Below, in pieces: positions 24,428 through 33,994 of a DNA stretch of 64,000 bases. The stretch is from positions 3,783,501 to 3,847,500 of the forward strand of contig NZ_FSQT01000002.1 in NCBI RefSeq assembly GCF_900143515.1, in the 5' to 3' direction. The number at the start of each line of letters is the position of its first letter. Positions within the stretch are counted from its first letter, which is position 1. The position numbers were made by a program, and so were the translations under genes. A model generated the notes under the pieces. It ran no database searches. It was not told the DNA's origin and saw only the letters and a program-made list of their open reading frames with translations. Source of the stretch: Micromonospora cremea. Its GTDB lineage: Bacteria; Actinomycetota; Actinomycetes; Mycobacteriales; Micromonosporaceae.

Positions 24428-25768
24428 GTGTCAGCACGCTATCAGTTCGCCGGGGCGACGGCCGTCGCGATTTCGGCCAGCATCGAGTCGGGCATCCGTA
24501 CGGGGGGCCTGGCGCCCGGTGCCGCCCTGCCGCCGGTCCGGGTGCTCGCCGCCGAGCTGGGCGTCAGCCCGGCCACGGTCGCCCGCGCCTACCAGGAGCT
24601 GCGCCAACGCGGCCTGCTCGCCACCGCCGGTCGGCACGGCACCCGGGTCCGCCCCCGCCCGCCCGTGGCCGCCCGCCGCTCCGCGTTGCGTCCGGCGCCG
24701 TTGCCCGGGGCCCGTGACCTGTCCCGGGGTGAGCCAGATCCCCGGCTGCTGCCCGCCCTCGGCCCGCACCTGGCGGCGCTCGCCGCCGAAACCGGCCCGC
24801 CGGTCGGCTACTCCGACGCCGGTGTGCTGCCCGAGCTGGCCGTGGCGGCCCGCGCCCGACTGAGCGCCGACGGTGTGCCGGCCGGGGATCTCACCCTCAC
24901 CGGTGGCGCGCTGGACGGCATCGAGCGGCTGCTCGGCGCCCACCTGCGCCCCGGCGACGCGGTCGCGGTGGAGGACCCGGGCTGGGCCAACCTGCTCGAC
25001 CTCGTCGCCGCGCTGGGGCTGCGCCCGATCGGCGTACCGCTGGACGACGAGGGGCCGCTGGTGGCCGGGGTGGCCGCCGCGTTGGCCGCCGGGGCGCGGG
25101 CATTGGTCGTCACCAGTCGGGCGCAGAACCCGACCGGCGCGGCCGTCTCCGCCGCCCGGGCCGGGGAGCTGCGGGCGCTGCTCGCCGGCCGGCGGGACCT
25201 GCTGCTGATCGAGGACGACCATGCCGCCGAGCTGGCCCGCGTACCGCTGCATCCCCTGGCCGGCGCGACCGCGAGCTGGGCCTTTCTCCGTTCGGTGAGC
25301 AAACCCTTCGGCCCGGACCTGCGGCTGGCCGTGTTGGTCGGCGACGAGACCACGGTGGCCCGGGTGACCGGCAGGACGCGGGTCGGCGCCGGCTGGGTCT
25401 CCACCGTGCTCCAACGGCTGGTGCTCGCGCTGTGGCGCGACCCGGCGGTCGCTGAGGTGGTGGAGCGGGCGGCGGAGAGCTACGAGCGGCGGCGCGAGGG
25501 GTTGCTGGCCGCCCTGGCCGAGCACGGCCTGCCCGCGCACGGCCGCAGCGGCATCAACGTCTGGCTGCCGGTGGCGGACGAGACCAGCGCGGTCACCGCA
25601 CTGCGCGACGCCGGCTGGTCGGTGGCCCCCGGAGCCCTCTACCGGATCGCCGCCCCGCCCGCCCTCCGGATCACCGTCAGCCCTCTCACCGCCCAGGATC
25701 TGTCCCCCCTGGCGGCCGCTCTGGCCCGCGCCGCCCATCCCACCCCGCCCCCCGGCTTCTCCACCTGA
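24428..25768 (+). CDS. MocR/PdxR-type GntR regulator with aminotransferase-like domain
   Basis: A 446-residue chimeric regulator. The N-terminal GntR winged helix (IESGIRTGGLAPGAALPPVRVLAAELGVSPATVARAYQELRQRGL) is joined to a fold-type I aminotransferase domain. The PLP-binding lysine is visible in SVSKPFGPD, and TSRAQNPTGAAVS and IEDDHAAEL are conserved. Such proteins sense PLP or amino compounds. GTG 24428 lacks a ribosome site, consistent with leaderless translation. It is divergent from the PNPOx-GNAT gene, its likely target. Confidence 0.88.
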   Translation: MSARYQFAGATAVAISASIESGIRTGGLAPGAALPPVRVLAAELGVSPATVARAYQELRQRGLLATAGRHGTRVRPRPPVAARRSALRPAPLPGARDLSRGEPDPRLLPALGPHLAALAAETGPPVGYSDAGVLPELAVAARARLSADGVPAGDLTLTGGALDGIERLLGAHLRPGDAVAVEDPGWANLLDLVAALGLRPIGVPLDDEGPLVAGVAAALAAGARALVVTSRAQNPTGAAVSAARAGELRALLAGRRDLLLIEDDHAAELARVPLHPLAGATASWAFLRSVSKPFGPDLRLAVLVGDETTVARVTGRTRVGAGWVSTVLQRLVLALWRDPAVAEVVERAAESYERRREGLLAALAEHGLPAHGRSGINVWLPVADETSAVTALRDAGWSVAPGALYRIAAPPALRITVSPLTAQDLSPLAAALARAAHPTPPPGFST

Positions 25769-25895
25769 CCCACGGGAGTTGCCGCGGCGGTCGCCGCCAA
25801 GCCGGACCGTCCCGGTTTGGTAGGGGCAGAAAGTGCGGTATCGCGACGATTCGAGACGGTTGGGGTGGGTATGCGGGCCGCCGGAGGTGGATGAC

Positions 25896-26015
25896 ATGGC
25901 TTCAGGTGGCTCACGCAAGGGGCTCTGGATCGCGGTGGCGGTGGTGATCATCATCATCGTGATCGTGCTGATCGCGCTCGCGTCCGGTGGTGATGGTGGC
26001 GGCAACGGGTACTGA
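25896..26015 (+). CDS. 39-residue single-pass membrane peptide
   Basis: ATG 25896 has GGAGGT (25883-25888) at ideal distance. The peptide begins MASGGSRKGLWIA, then has about 18 consecutive hydrophobic residues rich in Val and Ile, and ends in a Gly/Asp-rich tail. It is a bitopic small membrane protein of unknown role. It lies between the MocR gene and udgX and is not obviously in an operon with either. Confidence 0.65.
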   Translation: MASGGSRKGLWIAVAVVIIIIVIVLIALASGGDGGGNGY

Positions 26016-26078
26016 CGCGGCGCCGCCGACGGTGCCGGCGCTCCACCATGGCGTACCGGGCGTCGGACGGCGAACGGG

Positions 26079-26094
26079 TATATAACAGTCGGCA
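26079..26094 (+). promoter_or_regulatory. Promoter of udgX, probably leaderless
   Basis: TATATAAC begins at about 26079 and ends 8 nt before the ATG at 26094. A -10 element at this distance places the transcript start at or next to the start codon. No Shine-Dalgarno sequence is present. Confidence 0.45.
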
Positions 26095-26798
26095 TGGCCG
26101 AGCAGACCGGGAGCGCCCCGGGCGCCCAGCGGTTCATCCCGCCGGGCGCGGACACCATCGACGAGCTGCGCGCCGCCTCGGGCGGCTGCCAGGGGTGCGA
26201 GCTGTACCGGGACGCCACGCAGACGGTCTTCGGCCGGGGCGACGAGAGCGCCCGGGTGGTGCTGGTCGGCGAACAGCCCGGCGACATGGAGGACCAGAAG
26301 GGGCTGCCCTTCGTCGGTCCGGCCGGCCGGCTGCTGCGCAAGGCCGTCGACGACGCCGGGCTCGACCCCGCGCAGATCTATCTCACCAACGCGGTGAAGC
26401 ACTTCCGCTTCGAGGTGCGCGGCAAGCGGCGTATCCACCAGACCCCGGACCGGATGCACATCACCGCCTGCCGACCCTGGCTGGTCGCCGAGTTCGCCCG
26501 GCTCGACCCGGAGATCGTCGTGGTGCTCGGCGCCACCGCCGCGAAGGCGCTGCTCGGCCCGACGTTCCGGGTGACGAAGCAGCGCGGGGAGCTGCTGCCC
26601 TGGCCGGCGTCGGCCCAGCATCCGGAGGACTTCACCCAGGTGCCGGTGGACAGCGCCGGCAGGGTGGCCGACGCGCCCCAGGCCCGCCTGCTCGCCACCA
26701 TCCACCCGTCCGCGGTGCTGCGCGCCGACGATCAGGACAAGGCATACGAGGGCCTGGTCACCGACCTCACCGTCGCCGCCCGCGCCCTGGCCGGCTGA
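26094..26798 (+). CDS. udgX: Uracil-DNA glycosylase superfamily protein UdgX
   Basis: A 234-residue member of the UdgX group. Motif I reads GEQPGD (59-64). The diagnostic insertion loop KRRIHQTP (111-118) carries the His (about 115) that in mycobacterial UdgX forms a covalent bond with the deoxyribose after uracil excision. Motif III is HPS in ATIHPSAVLR. CQGC (32-35) and a Cys near 126 fit Fe-S cluster ligation. It binds uracil-containing DNA extremely tightly. No partner gene is adjacent, but nei2, lhr and recA are in the same window. Confidence 0.92.
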   Translation: MAEQTGSAPGAQRFIPPGADTIDELRAASGGCQGCELYRDATQTVFGRGDESARVVLVGEQPGDMEDQKGLPFVGPAGRLLRKAVDDAGLDPAQIYLTNAVKHFRFEVRGKRRIHQTPDRMHITACRPWLVAEFARLDPEIVVVLGATAAKALLGPTFRVTKQRGELLPWPASAQHPEDFTQVPVDSAGRVADAPQARLLATIHPSAVLRADDQDKAYEGLVTDLTVAARALAG

Positions 26799-26819
26799 CA
26801 CGTTGCCGTGCGGCTCCAG

Positions 26820-26864
26820 ATCTTGGACCGTTTCCGTTCGCTGCGATCGACAACTGTCCAAGAT
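26820..26864. repeat. Imperfect inverted repeat downstream of udgX
   Basis: ATCTTGGACCGTT (26820-26832) and AACTGTCCAAGAT (26852-26864) pair over 13 bp with one mismatch around a 19-nt spacer. It begins 22 nt after the udgX stop. It could act as a terminator or be a REP-like element; no T run follows. Confidence 0.5.
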
Positions 26865-27034
26865 TGACGACGCGGCTGAGATTGCGGGCGTCCGGCGGAT
26901 GTCCTGAGCTGACCGCGCCGAGCCCCTGCGGCGACGCCGGAGCGACGAGCGTCGGCTCGGCCGACAGCGAAACCCACTGCCGCTGATCGGCACGGGTGCG
27001 CGAGGATGGGTCACCCCCGTCCTGAGGAGCGCCG

Positions 27035-28420
27035 ATGGCCACCGACCTGACCGCGCCGCGTACCGTCCGGCCCGACGTCGCGCCGATCCAGCGGCGTACC
27101 CTGCGGCTGCTCTTCACCACCCAGATCATCGGCGGCGTCGGCGTGACCATCGGCATCGCCGTCGGTGCGCTGCTCGCCGCCCGGATCGCCGGCACGGCGG
27201 TGGCCGGGCTGGCGCAGAGCGCCGGGGTGGTGGGCGCGGCGCTGCTCGCCATCCCGGTCACCCGGATCATGGCGCGGCACGGCCGGCGGCCGGGCCTGGT
27301 GGTGGCGTACGCGGTCGGTGCCGTCGGCGGCGTCCTGGTGGTGCTGGCCGCGGCCACCCGCTGGGTGCCGCTGCTCTTCCTCGGCATGCTGCTCTTCGGC
27401 GGAGGCACCGCCGCGAACCTCCAGGCCCGCTACACGGCGGTGGACCTCGCCGAGCCGGCTCGCCGGGGCCGGCAGCTCTCCCTGATCGTGTGGGCCACCA
27501 CCATCGGCGCGGTCGCCGCGCCGAACTTCGCCGCGCTGGCCGACCGGGTCACCACCGGCTGGGGGCTGCCGCCGCTGGCCGGCCCGTTCGCGTTCAGCGC
27601 GGTCGCGTTCGTGCTCGCCGGCGGCGTACTCCTCGGATTGCTCCGGCCCGACCCGCTGCTCACCGCGCGCCGTCTCGCGGCGGCTGACGCACCGCCCGCC
27701 GCCGACGTGCCGGCGACTGTCGTGGCGGCCGAGGCGCCGGCGGACGGTGGTCCGGCCGGTGGCGGTGCGGCACCGGCCACCGCGCCGGTCCGGGCGCGCC
27801 CGTCGCGCAGGGCCGGGATGCGGACGGCCTGGTCGGTGGTACGCGGACGGCCGGCGGCCCGGCTCGGCATCGCGGCGGTGGCGGTCGGCCACCTGGTGAT
27901 GGTGGCGGTGATGTCGATGACCCCGGTCCGGCTCGGTGAGTCGCACGCCGACGCCGACGTGCTGCGGCTGGTCGGCATCGTGCTGAGCCTGCACATCGCC
28001 GGCATGTACGCGTTCTCCCCGCTGGTCGGCTGGCTCACCGACCGGCTCGGCCGGCGGGCGGTGATCCTCGGTGGGGTCGGGCTGCTGCTGGCGGCCTGCG
28101 CGGTCGCCGGCACCGCCGGGCACCACACGCCCCGGCTCTCGGTGGGTCTGGTCCTGCTCGGGCTGGGATGGTCGGGGACGATGGTGGCCGGCTCGACACT
28201 GCTCTCCGAGTCGGTGCCGGCCGACGTGCGGCCGAGCGTCCAGGGACTGTCCGACCTGACCATGGGGCTGGCCGGAGCCGGCGCCGCCATGGTCAGCGGG
28301 TTTGTCATGCAGATGGCCGGTTATCCGGTGCTCGCCCTGCTCGCGGCGGTCGCGACGGTGCCCCTGGTGGCGCTAGCGTTGCGGCCGGTGCCGACCGGGG
28401 CACCGGATGAGGAGGGCTGA
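27035..28420 (+). CDS. Major facilitator superfamily transporter
   Basis: A 461-residue MFS protein of about 12 helices, with the loop motif TRIMARHGRRPGL and a second copy TDRLGRRAVI after helix 8. A long Ala/Pro/Gly-rich central loop (about 210-255) separates the two halves. ATG 27035 is preceded by GAGGAG. The substrate is unknown; drug efflux is the usual guess for this group. It is followed 4 nt later by the DUF3046 gene. Confidence 0.85.
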   Translation: MATDLTAPRTVRPDVAPIQRRTLRLLFTTQIIGGVGVTIGIAVGALLAARIAGTAVAGLAQSAGVVGAALLAIPVTRIMARHGRRPGLVVAYAVGAVGGVLVVLAAATRWVPLLFLGMLLFGGGTAANLQARYTAVDLAEPARRGRQLSLIVWATTIGAVAAPNFAALADRVTTGWGLPPLAGPFAFSAVAFVLAGGVLLGLLRPDPLLTARRLAAADAPPAADVPATVVAAEAPADGGPAGGGAAPATAPVRARPSRRAGMRTAWSVVRGRPAARLGIAAVAVGHLVMVAVMSMTPVRLGESHADADVLRLVGIVLSLHIAGMYAFSPLVGWLTDRLGRRAVILGGVGLLLAACAVAGTAGHHTPRLSVGLVLLGLGWSGTMVAGSTLLSESVPADVRPSVQGLSDLTMGLAGAGAAMVSGFVMQMAGYPVLALLAAVATVPLVALALRPVPTGAPDEEG

Positions 28421-28424
28421 TCAC

Positions 28425-28625
28425 GTGCGGCTGACCGACTTCTGGGCGCGGCTGGAGGAGGCGTTCGGCCCCGGCTACGCGGCCAGCATCGCCCGCGACC
28501 AGGTGCTGTCCCAGCTCGATGGGCGCACCATCGAGCAGGCGCTGGCGTCGGGGGAGCAGACGCACGTGGTGTGGCGGGCGGTCTGCGCCGCGTACCCCGA
28601 CCGGGTGCCCGCTCGACTACGCTGA
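28425..28625 (+). CDS. DUF3046 protein
   Basis: A 66-residue protein starting VRLTDFWARLEEAFGPGYAAS, matching DUF3046, a family found almost only next to recA in actinobacteria. GTG 28425 follows a GGAGGG site. The function is unknown. Its conserved position before recA makes a DNA-repair role tempting but unproven. Confidence 0.85.
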   Translation: MRLTDFWARLEEAFGPGYAASIARDQVLSQLDGRTIEQALASGEQTHVVWRAVCAAYPDRVPARLR

Positions 28626-28654
28626 GCAGCCTTTTTGTGGCTTCCGCGTGTCGC

Positions 28655-28685
28655 TTGTCGAGTCGTACACCTGTTCGGCTATTGT
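28655..28685 (+). promoter_or_regulatory. recA promoter with LexA-type SOS box
   Basis: TTGTCG (28655-28660) and TATTGT (28680-28685) are spaced 19 nt apart, like the damage-inducible actinobacterial recA promoter. Between them lies TCGTACACCTGTTCGG (28663-28678), matching the actinobacterial LexA consensus TCGAAC-N4-GTTCGA at 10 of the 12 defined positions. Confidence 0.6.
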
Positions 28686-28809
28686 CCACAGCGGGGTGCT
28701 CGTCCACAGCTCGCGGCCCGTCGGCTGGTTTTCTGTCGGACCCAGCGCCTAGCGTGTCCGCGTGACGCGAAGCTCAGCAAAGACGCCGGCGAAGGCAGGG
28801 GTGGCAACC

Positions 28810-29856
<1,047 letters not shown>

Positions 29857-29870
29857 CCGGTCGCTGATCC

Positions 29871-30569
29871 GTGGCAGGACGACGCGCCCGTACGGGGCGA
29901 GGCTGGGATGCCAGTCCGCCCCGTACGGGCGACGCCAGCGATCCGCCCCGCCCCCGTCGGGGTCGCCGTGGCCGGTCCGAGGAGGCCGACGCGGCCGAGT
30001 CCCCGTCACCACCTCGCGACGAATCGGAGGTGGCTCGCGAGATCTGCCTGCGCCAGCTCGCCGTCCGGCCACGCACCCGGGCCGAGCTGGCCGGGGCGCT
30101 GGCCAAGCGGGGCATCTCCGAGCAGGTCTCGGCCGAGGTGCTCGACCGGTACGACGAGGTCGGCATCATCGACGACGCCGCATTCGCCCGGGCCTGGGTC
30201 TCCAGTCGGCACTCTGGGCGGGGCCTGGCCCGGCGGGCACTCGCCAACGAGCTGCGCCAGAAGGGCGTGGACGGCGAGGTGGCCACCGAGGCGCTCGGCG
30301 AGTTGGACGAGGAGACCGAGGCGGAGACCGCCCGTGCCCTCGTGGAGCGAAAGTTGCGCACCGCCCGGGGTGAGCCCGACGCGGTCTTCCGGCGGCTGGT
30401 GGGCATGCTGGCCCGCAAGGGCTACCCGCCCGGCGTGGCCATCCGGGCGGTGAAGGACGCGATCGCCGCGCAGAGCGCCGAGGCGGCCGAGTTCGCCGAG
30501 CAGATCGACGCCGACGCGCTCGCCGACGCCGAGGGCGAGCTGGAGCGGGACAACCACCCGGCCGAGTGA
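29871..30569 (+). CDS. recX: Regulatory protein RecX
   Basis: A 232-residue protein with a disordered, charged N-terminal 50 residues. Three-helix RecX repeats follow (EICLRQLAVRPRTRAELAGALAKRGI, YDEVGIIDDAAFARAWVSSR, KGVDGEVATEAL). RecX binds RecA filaments and limits their activity. It begins at GTG 29871 directly after recA and is almost surely co-transcribed with it. Confidence 0.93.
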   Translation: MAGRRARTGRGWDASPPRTGDASDPPRPRRGRRGRSEEADAAESPSPPRDESEVAREICLRQLAVRPRTRAELAGALAKRGISEQVSAEVLDRYDEVGIIDDAAFARAWVSSRHSGRGLARRALANELRQKGVDGEVATEALGELDEETEAETARALVERKLRTARGEPDAVFRRLVGMLARKGYPPGVAIRAVKDAIAAQSAEAAEFAEQIDADALADAEGELERDNHPAE

Positions 30570-31139
30570 GCGGCCCGGTGGATGCTCCGGGGCGAACCCG
30601 CCGCGTCACTCGGCGATGTCCGCAATTGGACGGATGGGTCACACACTGGGGCCGGCCCAGCTGGTCGAGTGTCATCCAGTGGGCGGTTGGGCCGGGGTTG
30701 AGCAGGCCGGACACGCTCACCGGGCGGAGCACTCGCGGAGTTTGTCCGCTCGTGTCCGGCCCGACATCAGCACGCGGTGATGCCGTGGCTTCTCTCCGTT
30801 CGGGGGGTTTGATCATGAGTTCTTGACCAGACCACCTCCGGAGACCTAGCCTCGCCATACAGGCTCACATTGCCCGACCAAGCGCAGGCTAAGCGCACAA
30901 CATAGATCGCGTAACAGAACAGCATCACTTTGGCCAGCGCAGCCGGCCATTCATCGCAGCTCCGGGCAGGCCGGTCCGGAGCCGGCGCGACAACTGCACC
31001 CGGCCGCCGACGATGCCCGAGGGCACCGCCGGCGGAGAGAGCTATCCACGGCCAGTCGCTCCGGTCGGGCGTCCAGAGCCGCAGGAGCGTGCCCTTGGCA
31101 CGGTCGCTGCGGCGCCGACGTATCCAGGGGGAGGCGGCC
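30570..31139. other. Gene-free region between recX and rny
   Basis: About 570 nt with no convincing ORF on either strand. It contains short inverted sequences such as CACTGG with CCAGTG and AGCCT with AGGCT. An unusually AT-rich stretch around 30895-30930 (AACATAGATCGCGTAACAG) is a likely promoter for rny. No tRNA or known ncRNA could be recognised. Confidence 0.5.
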
Positions 31140-31190
31140 ATGGCGGGGCGGCACAGGTTTACCGGCGGTCCGCACGAGGTCCGGGCATGA
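31140..31190 (+). CDS. 16-residue leader ORF coupled to rny
   Basis: ATG 31140 follows a strong ribosome site (GGGGGAGG). It encodes MAGRHRFTGGPHEVRA, and its TGA overlaps the rny ATG (ATGA). The ribosome site is stronger than that of rny itself. This suggests that rny is translated by coupling to a short leader peptide. There is no homology to judge by. Confidence 0.45.
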   Translation: MAGRHRFTGGPHEVRA

Positions 31191-32953
31191 GCACCTTCGA
31201 CATCGTGCTCCTCGCCGCCGTACTGGTCCTGACCGTGGTGGTGGTCGGCGCGGTGCTCTTCGGCGTCCGGACGCTGCGCCAGGTCGGCGCGGCCCCGGTG
31301 CCGGAGGATCCGGCCTTCATCGCCGAGAAGGATCGTCAGGAGCAGTCCCTGGCCGCCCTGCGCAGCGCGGCCGACCAGGCGAACAGCACGATCGACGTGG
31401 CGAAGTCCGCGGCGTCGGCCGCCCGGGCCGAGGCCGCCGCCGCGAAGGCCGAGGCGAAGGCGGCCCGGGCGGAGGCCCGCCGGGTGCTCGACGACGCCCG
31501 CGCGGAGGCCGACACCGTGCTGGAGCGGGCCCACAAGCAGGCCGAGGCGGACGCCGAGCAGCTGCGCACCACGGCCCGGCGCAGCGGCGAACGGGAGGTC
31601 GCGGTGCTCGCCGCCACCACCCGGGAGCAGGCGGCCGAGGTGGAGCGCCGGGCGGCCAGGATGGACGAGCGCGAGCGGCTGCACACCGAGGAAGTGGAGC
31701 GGTTCGCCGAACGGGAGCGGCAGCTCACCGAGGCCCGCGCCGCACTCGCGACCCGGAAGGCCGAGCTCACCCGGCGGGAGACCGAGCTGGCCGAGGCGGA
31801 GGAGCTGCGCCGCCGGGAGCTGGAGCGGGTGGCCGGGCTCACCGCCGAGGCGGCCCGGCTGGAGCTGATCGAGGCGATCGAGACGCAGGCCAAGCGGGAG
31901 GCGGCGCTGCTGGTGCGGGACATCGAGTCCGACGCCCGCAACACCGCCGAGCAGCGCGCCCGGCACATCGTGGTCGACGCGATCCAGCGGGTGGCCAGCG
32001 AGCAGACCGCGGAGAGCGTGGTCAGCGTCCTGCACCTGCCCGGCGACGAGATGAAGGGGCGCATCATCGGCCGGGAGGGGCGCAACATCCGCGCCTTCGA
32101 GTCGGTGACCGGGGTCAACCTGATCATCGACGACACCCCGGAGGCGGTGCTGCTCTCCTGCTTCGACCCGGTACGCCGGGAGGTCGGCCGGCTCACCCTG
32201 GAGAAGCTGGTGCTGGACGGGCGGATCCATCCGCACCGGATCGAGGAGGTCTACGACCTGGCGCGGCACGAGGTGGAGGAGCTCTGCCACCGGGCCGCCG
32301 AGGACGCCCTGGTCGAGGTCGGCATCACCGAGATCCACCCGGAGCTGGTCACCCTGCTGGGTCGGCTGCGCTACCGCACCTCGTACGGGCAGAACGTGCT
32401 CAAGCACCTGGTCGAGACCGCGCACATCGCCGGCATCATGGCCGCCGAGCTGCGCCTGGACGTGCCCACCATCAAGCGGTCGGCATTCCTGCACGACATC
32501 GGCAAGGCGCTCACCCACGAGGTGGAGGGCAGCCACGCCATCATCGGCGCCGACCTGGCCCGCAAGTACGGCGAGCACGAGGACGTGGTGCATGCCATCG
32601 AGGCGCACCACAACGAGGTGCCCCCGCAGACCATCGAGGCCGTGCTCACCCAGGCGTCCGACGCCTGCTCCGGCGGTCGGCCGGGCGCGCGCCGGGAGAG
32701 CCTGGAGGCGTACGTCAAGCGGCTGGAGCGTATCGAGGAGATCGCGGCCGGCAAGATCGGCGTGGACAAGGTCTTCGCCATGCAGGCCGGCCGGGAGATC
32801 CGGGTCATGGTCAAGCCGGACGACGTGGACGACATCGGTGCTGCCGTGCTGGCCCGGGACGTGGCCAAGCAGATCGAGGAGGAGCTGACCTACCCGGGTC
32901 AGATCCGGGTGACCGTGGTGCGCGAGTCCCGGGTCACCGAGATCGCCCGCTGA
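31187..32953 (+). CDS. rny: Ribonuclease Y
   Basis: A 588-residue RNase Y. An N-terminal membrane anchor (residues 4-26) is followed by a very long Ala/Glu/Arg coiled coil to about 230. A KH domain comes next (MKGRIIGREGRNIRAFESVTG, about 288-308), then an HD phosphohydrolase domain (FLHDIGKALTHE, about 433-444, and EAHHNEVPPQTIEA). It initiates mRNA decay at the membrane. ATG 31187 has GAGGT 6 nt upstream. Many actinobacteria rely on RNase E; both occur in some lineages. Confidence 0.93.
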   Translation: MSTFDIVLLAAVLVLTVVVVGAVLFGVRTLRQVGAAPVPEDPAFIAEKDRQEQSLAALRSAADQANSTIDVAKSAASAARAEAAAAKAEAKAARAEARRVLDDARAEADTVLERAHKQAEADAEQLRTTARRSGEREVAVLAATTREQAAEVERRAARMDERERLHTEEVERFAERERQLTEARAALATRKAELTRRETELAEAEELRRRELERVAGLTAEAARLELIEAIETQAKREAALLVRDIESDARNTAEQRARHIVVDAIQRVASEQTAESVVSVLHLPGDEMKGRIIGREGRNIRAFESVTGVNLIIDDTPEAVLLSCFDPVRREVGRLTLEKLVLDGRIHPHRIEEVYDLARHEVEELCHRAAEDALVEVGITEIHPELVTLLGRLRYRTSYGQNVLKHLVETAHIAGIMAAELRLDVPTIKRSAFLHDIGKALTHEVEGSHAIIGADLARKYGEHEDVVHAIEAHHNEVPPQTIEAVLTQASDACSGGRPGARRESLEAYVKRLERIEEIAAGKIGVDKVFAMQAGREIRVMVKPDDVDDIGAAVLARDVAKQIEEELTYPGQIRVTVVRESRVTEIAR

Positions 32954-32970
32954 CGCGCACCCCGTACGAC

Positions 32971-33007
32971 CGAAGGGCCGCCCCGATTCGCTCGGGACGG
33001 CCCTTCG
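32971..33007. terminator. Bidirectional intrinsic-type terminator between rny and gluD
   Basis: CGAAGGGCCG then CCCCGA pair with TCGGGA then CGGCCCTTCG, giving a 16-bp stem with one mismatch. It lies between two convergent genes. Confidence 0.8.
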
Positions 33008-33025
33008 TGGTCGGTGCGGCGTGGC

Positions 33026-33994
33026 TCAGATGCCGGTTCCGGTGGCCTCGGACTGCGACATGAGCGCGGCCGGGGGCGTGGCCGTGCCTGCGGTGCCGGC
33101 CGTCTTACGGCCCCGGGAGAGCCGGCGCTGGACGTACTGGGCCAGCTTCGACAGCGAGTAGTTCACCGCGATGAACAGCACGGCGATCACCACGTACACC
33201 GGGATCGGGTTGCCCAGCGCGCCGATGATCTGCTTGCCGATGTTCAGGGTCTCCTCGTAGCTGATGATGAAGCCGAGTGAGGTGTCCTTGAGCACCACCA
33301 CGAGCTGGCTGATCAGCGCCGGCAGCATGATCCGGAACGCCTGCGGCAGCAGGATCATCCGGGTGGTCTGCGCCGGGGAGAGGCCGATCGCAGCCGCCGC
33401 CTCGCCCTGGCCGCCGGGCAGGCCCTCCATGCCGGAGCGGAGGATCTCGGCGATCACCACCGAGTTGTAGATGGTGAGACCGATGACCAGGTACCAGAGC
33501 GTGTCGAAGGTGACGCCGAACTCGGGAAAGCCGCGGGCCACGAAGAAGATGGTGATGACCACGGGCAGGCCACGGAACACCTCGACGCAGACCCGGGTGA
33601 CCGCCGACAGCAGGACGCTCAGCCCGCGCAGCAGATATGACACGGGGGTGGCGAGCCCGGTGAACCGGCGCCGGGTCAGGCTCTTGAGCTGGATCCGCAG
33701 CACCGCCAGCGCGGTGCCGATCACCAGCGAGGAGATGATCGCCAGCACCGCCGCGGTGAGGGTGTTCTTGAGGCCGAGCCCGATCCGGTCCCAGACCAGC
33801 GAGAAGTTCTCATTGGAGGGGTCGATCAGCGGCCCCCACAGCTCCATCGAGAACTGGCCCTTGGCGTCCAGCGGCCGGTAGATCAGGAAGTACGCGCCGA
33901 CCAGCAGCAGCACGGTGGCCACGAGGCTGCTGACGAGGGTGATCCGGCGTTGCCGGGGCCCGGGTACGTCGTAGAGGACGGTCTGCTGACTCAT
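33026..33994 (-). CDS. gluD: Glutamate ABC transporter permease GluD
   Basis: A 322-residue polar amino-acid permease with the EAA loop (GGQGEAAAAIGLSPAQTTRMILLPQAFR). An additional N-terminal helix and periplasmic segment of about 70 residues matches GluD of Corynebacterium rather than a generic permease. Its ATG overlaps the stop of gluC. It is the last gene of the minus-strand gluABCD operon. Confidence 0.9.
   Translation of the reverse strand: MSQQTVLYDVPGPRQRRITLVSSLVATVLLLVGAYFLIYRPLDAKGQFSMELWGPLIDPSNENFSLVWDRIGLGLKNTLTAAVLAIISSLVIGTALAVLRIQLKSLTRRRFTGLATPVSYLLRGLSVLLSAVTRVCVEVFRGLPVVITIFFVARGFPEFGVTFDTLWYLVIGLTIYNSVVIAEILRSGMEGLPGGQGEAAAAIGLSPAQTTRMILLPQAFRIMLPALISQLVVVLKDTSLGFIISYEETLNIGKQIIGALGNPIPVYVVIAVLFIAVNYSLSKLAQYVQRRLSRGRKTAGTAGTATPPAALMSQSEATGTGI

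Noticed and set aside
28762..28809. Upstream GTG start for recA adding 16 residues
   Set aside because: The ATG at 28810 gives the standard RecA N terminus and length.
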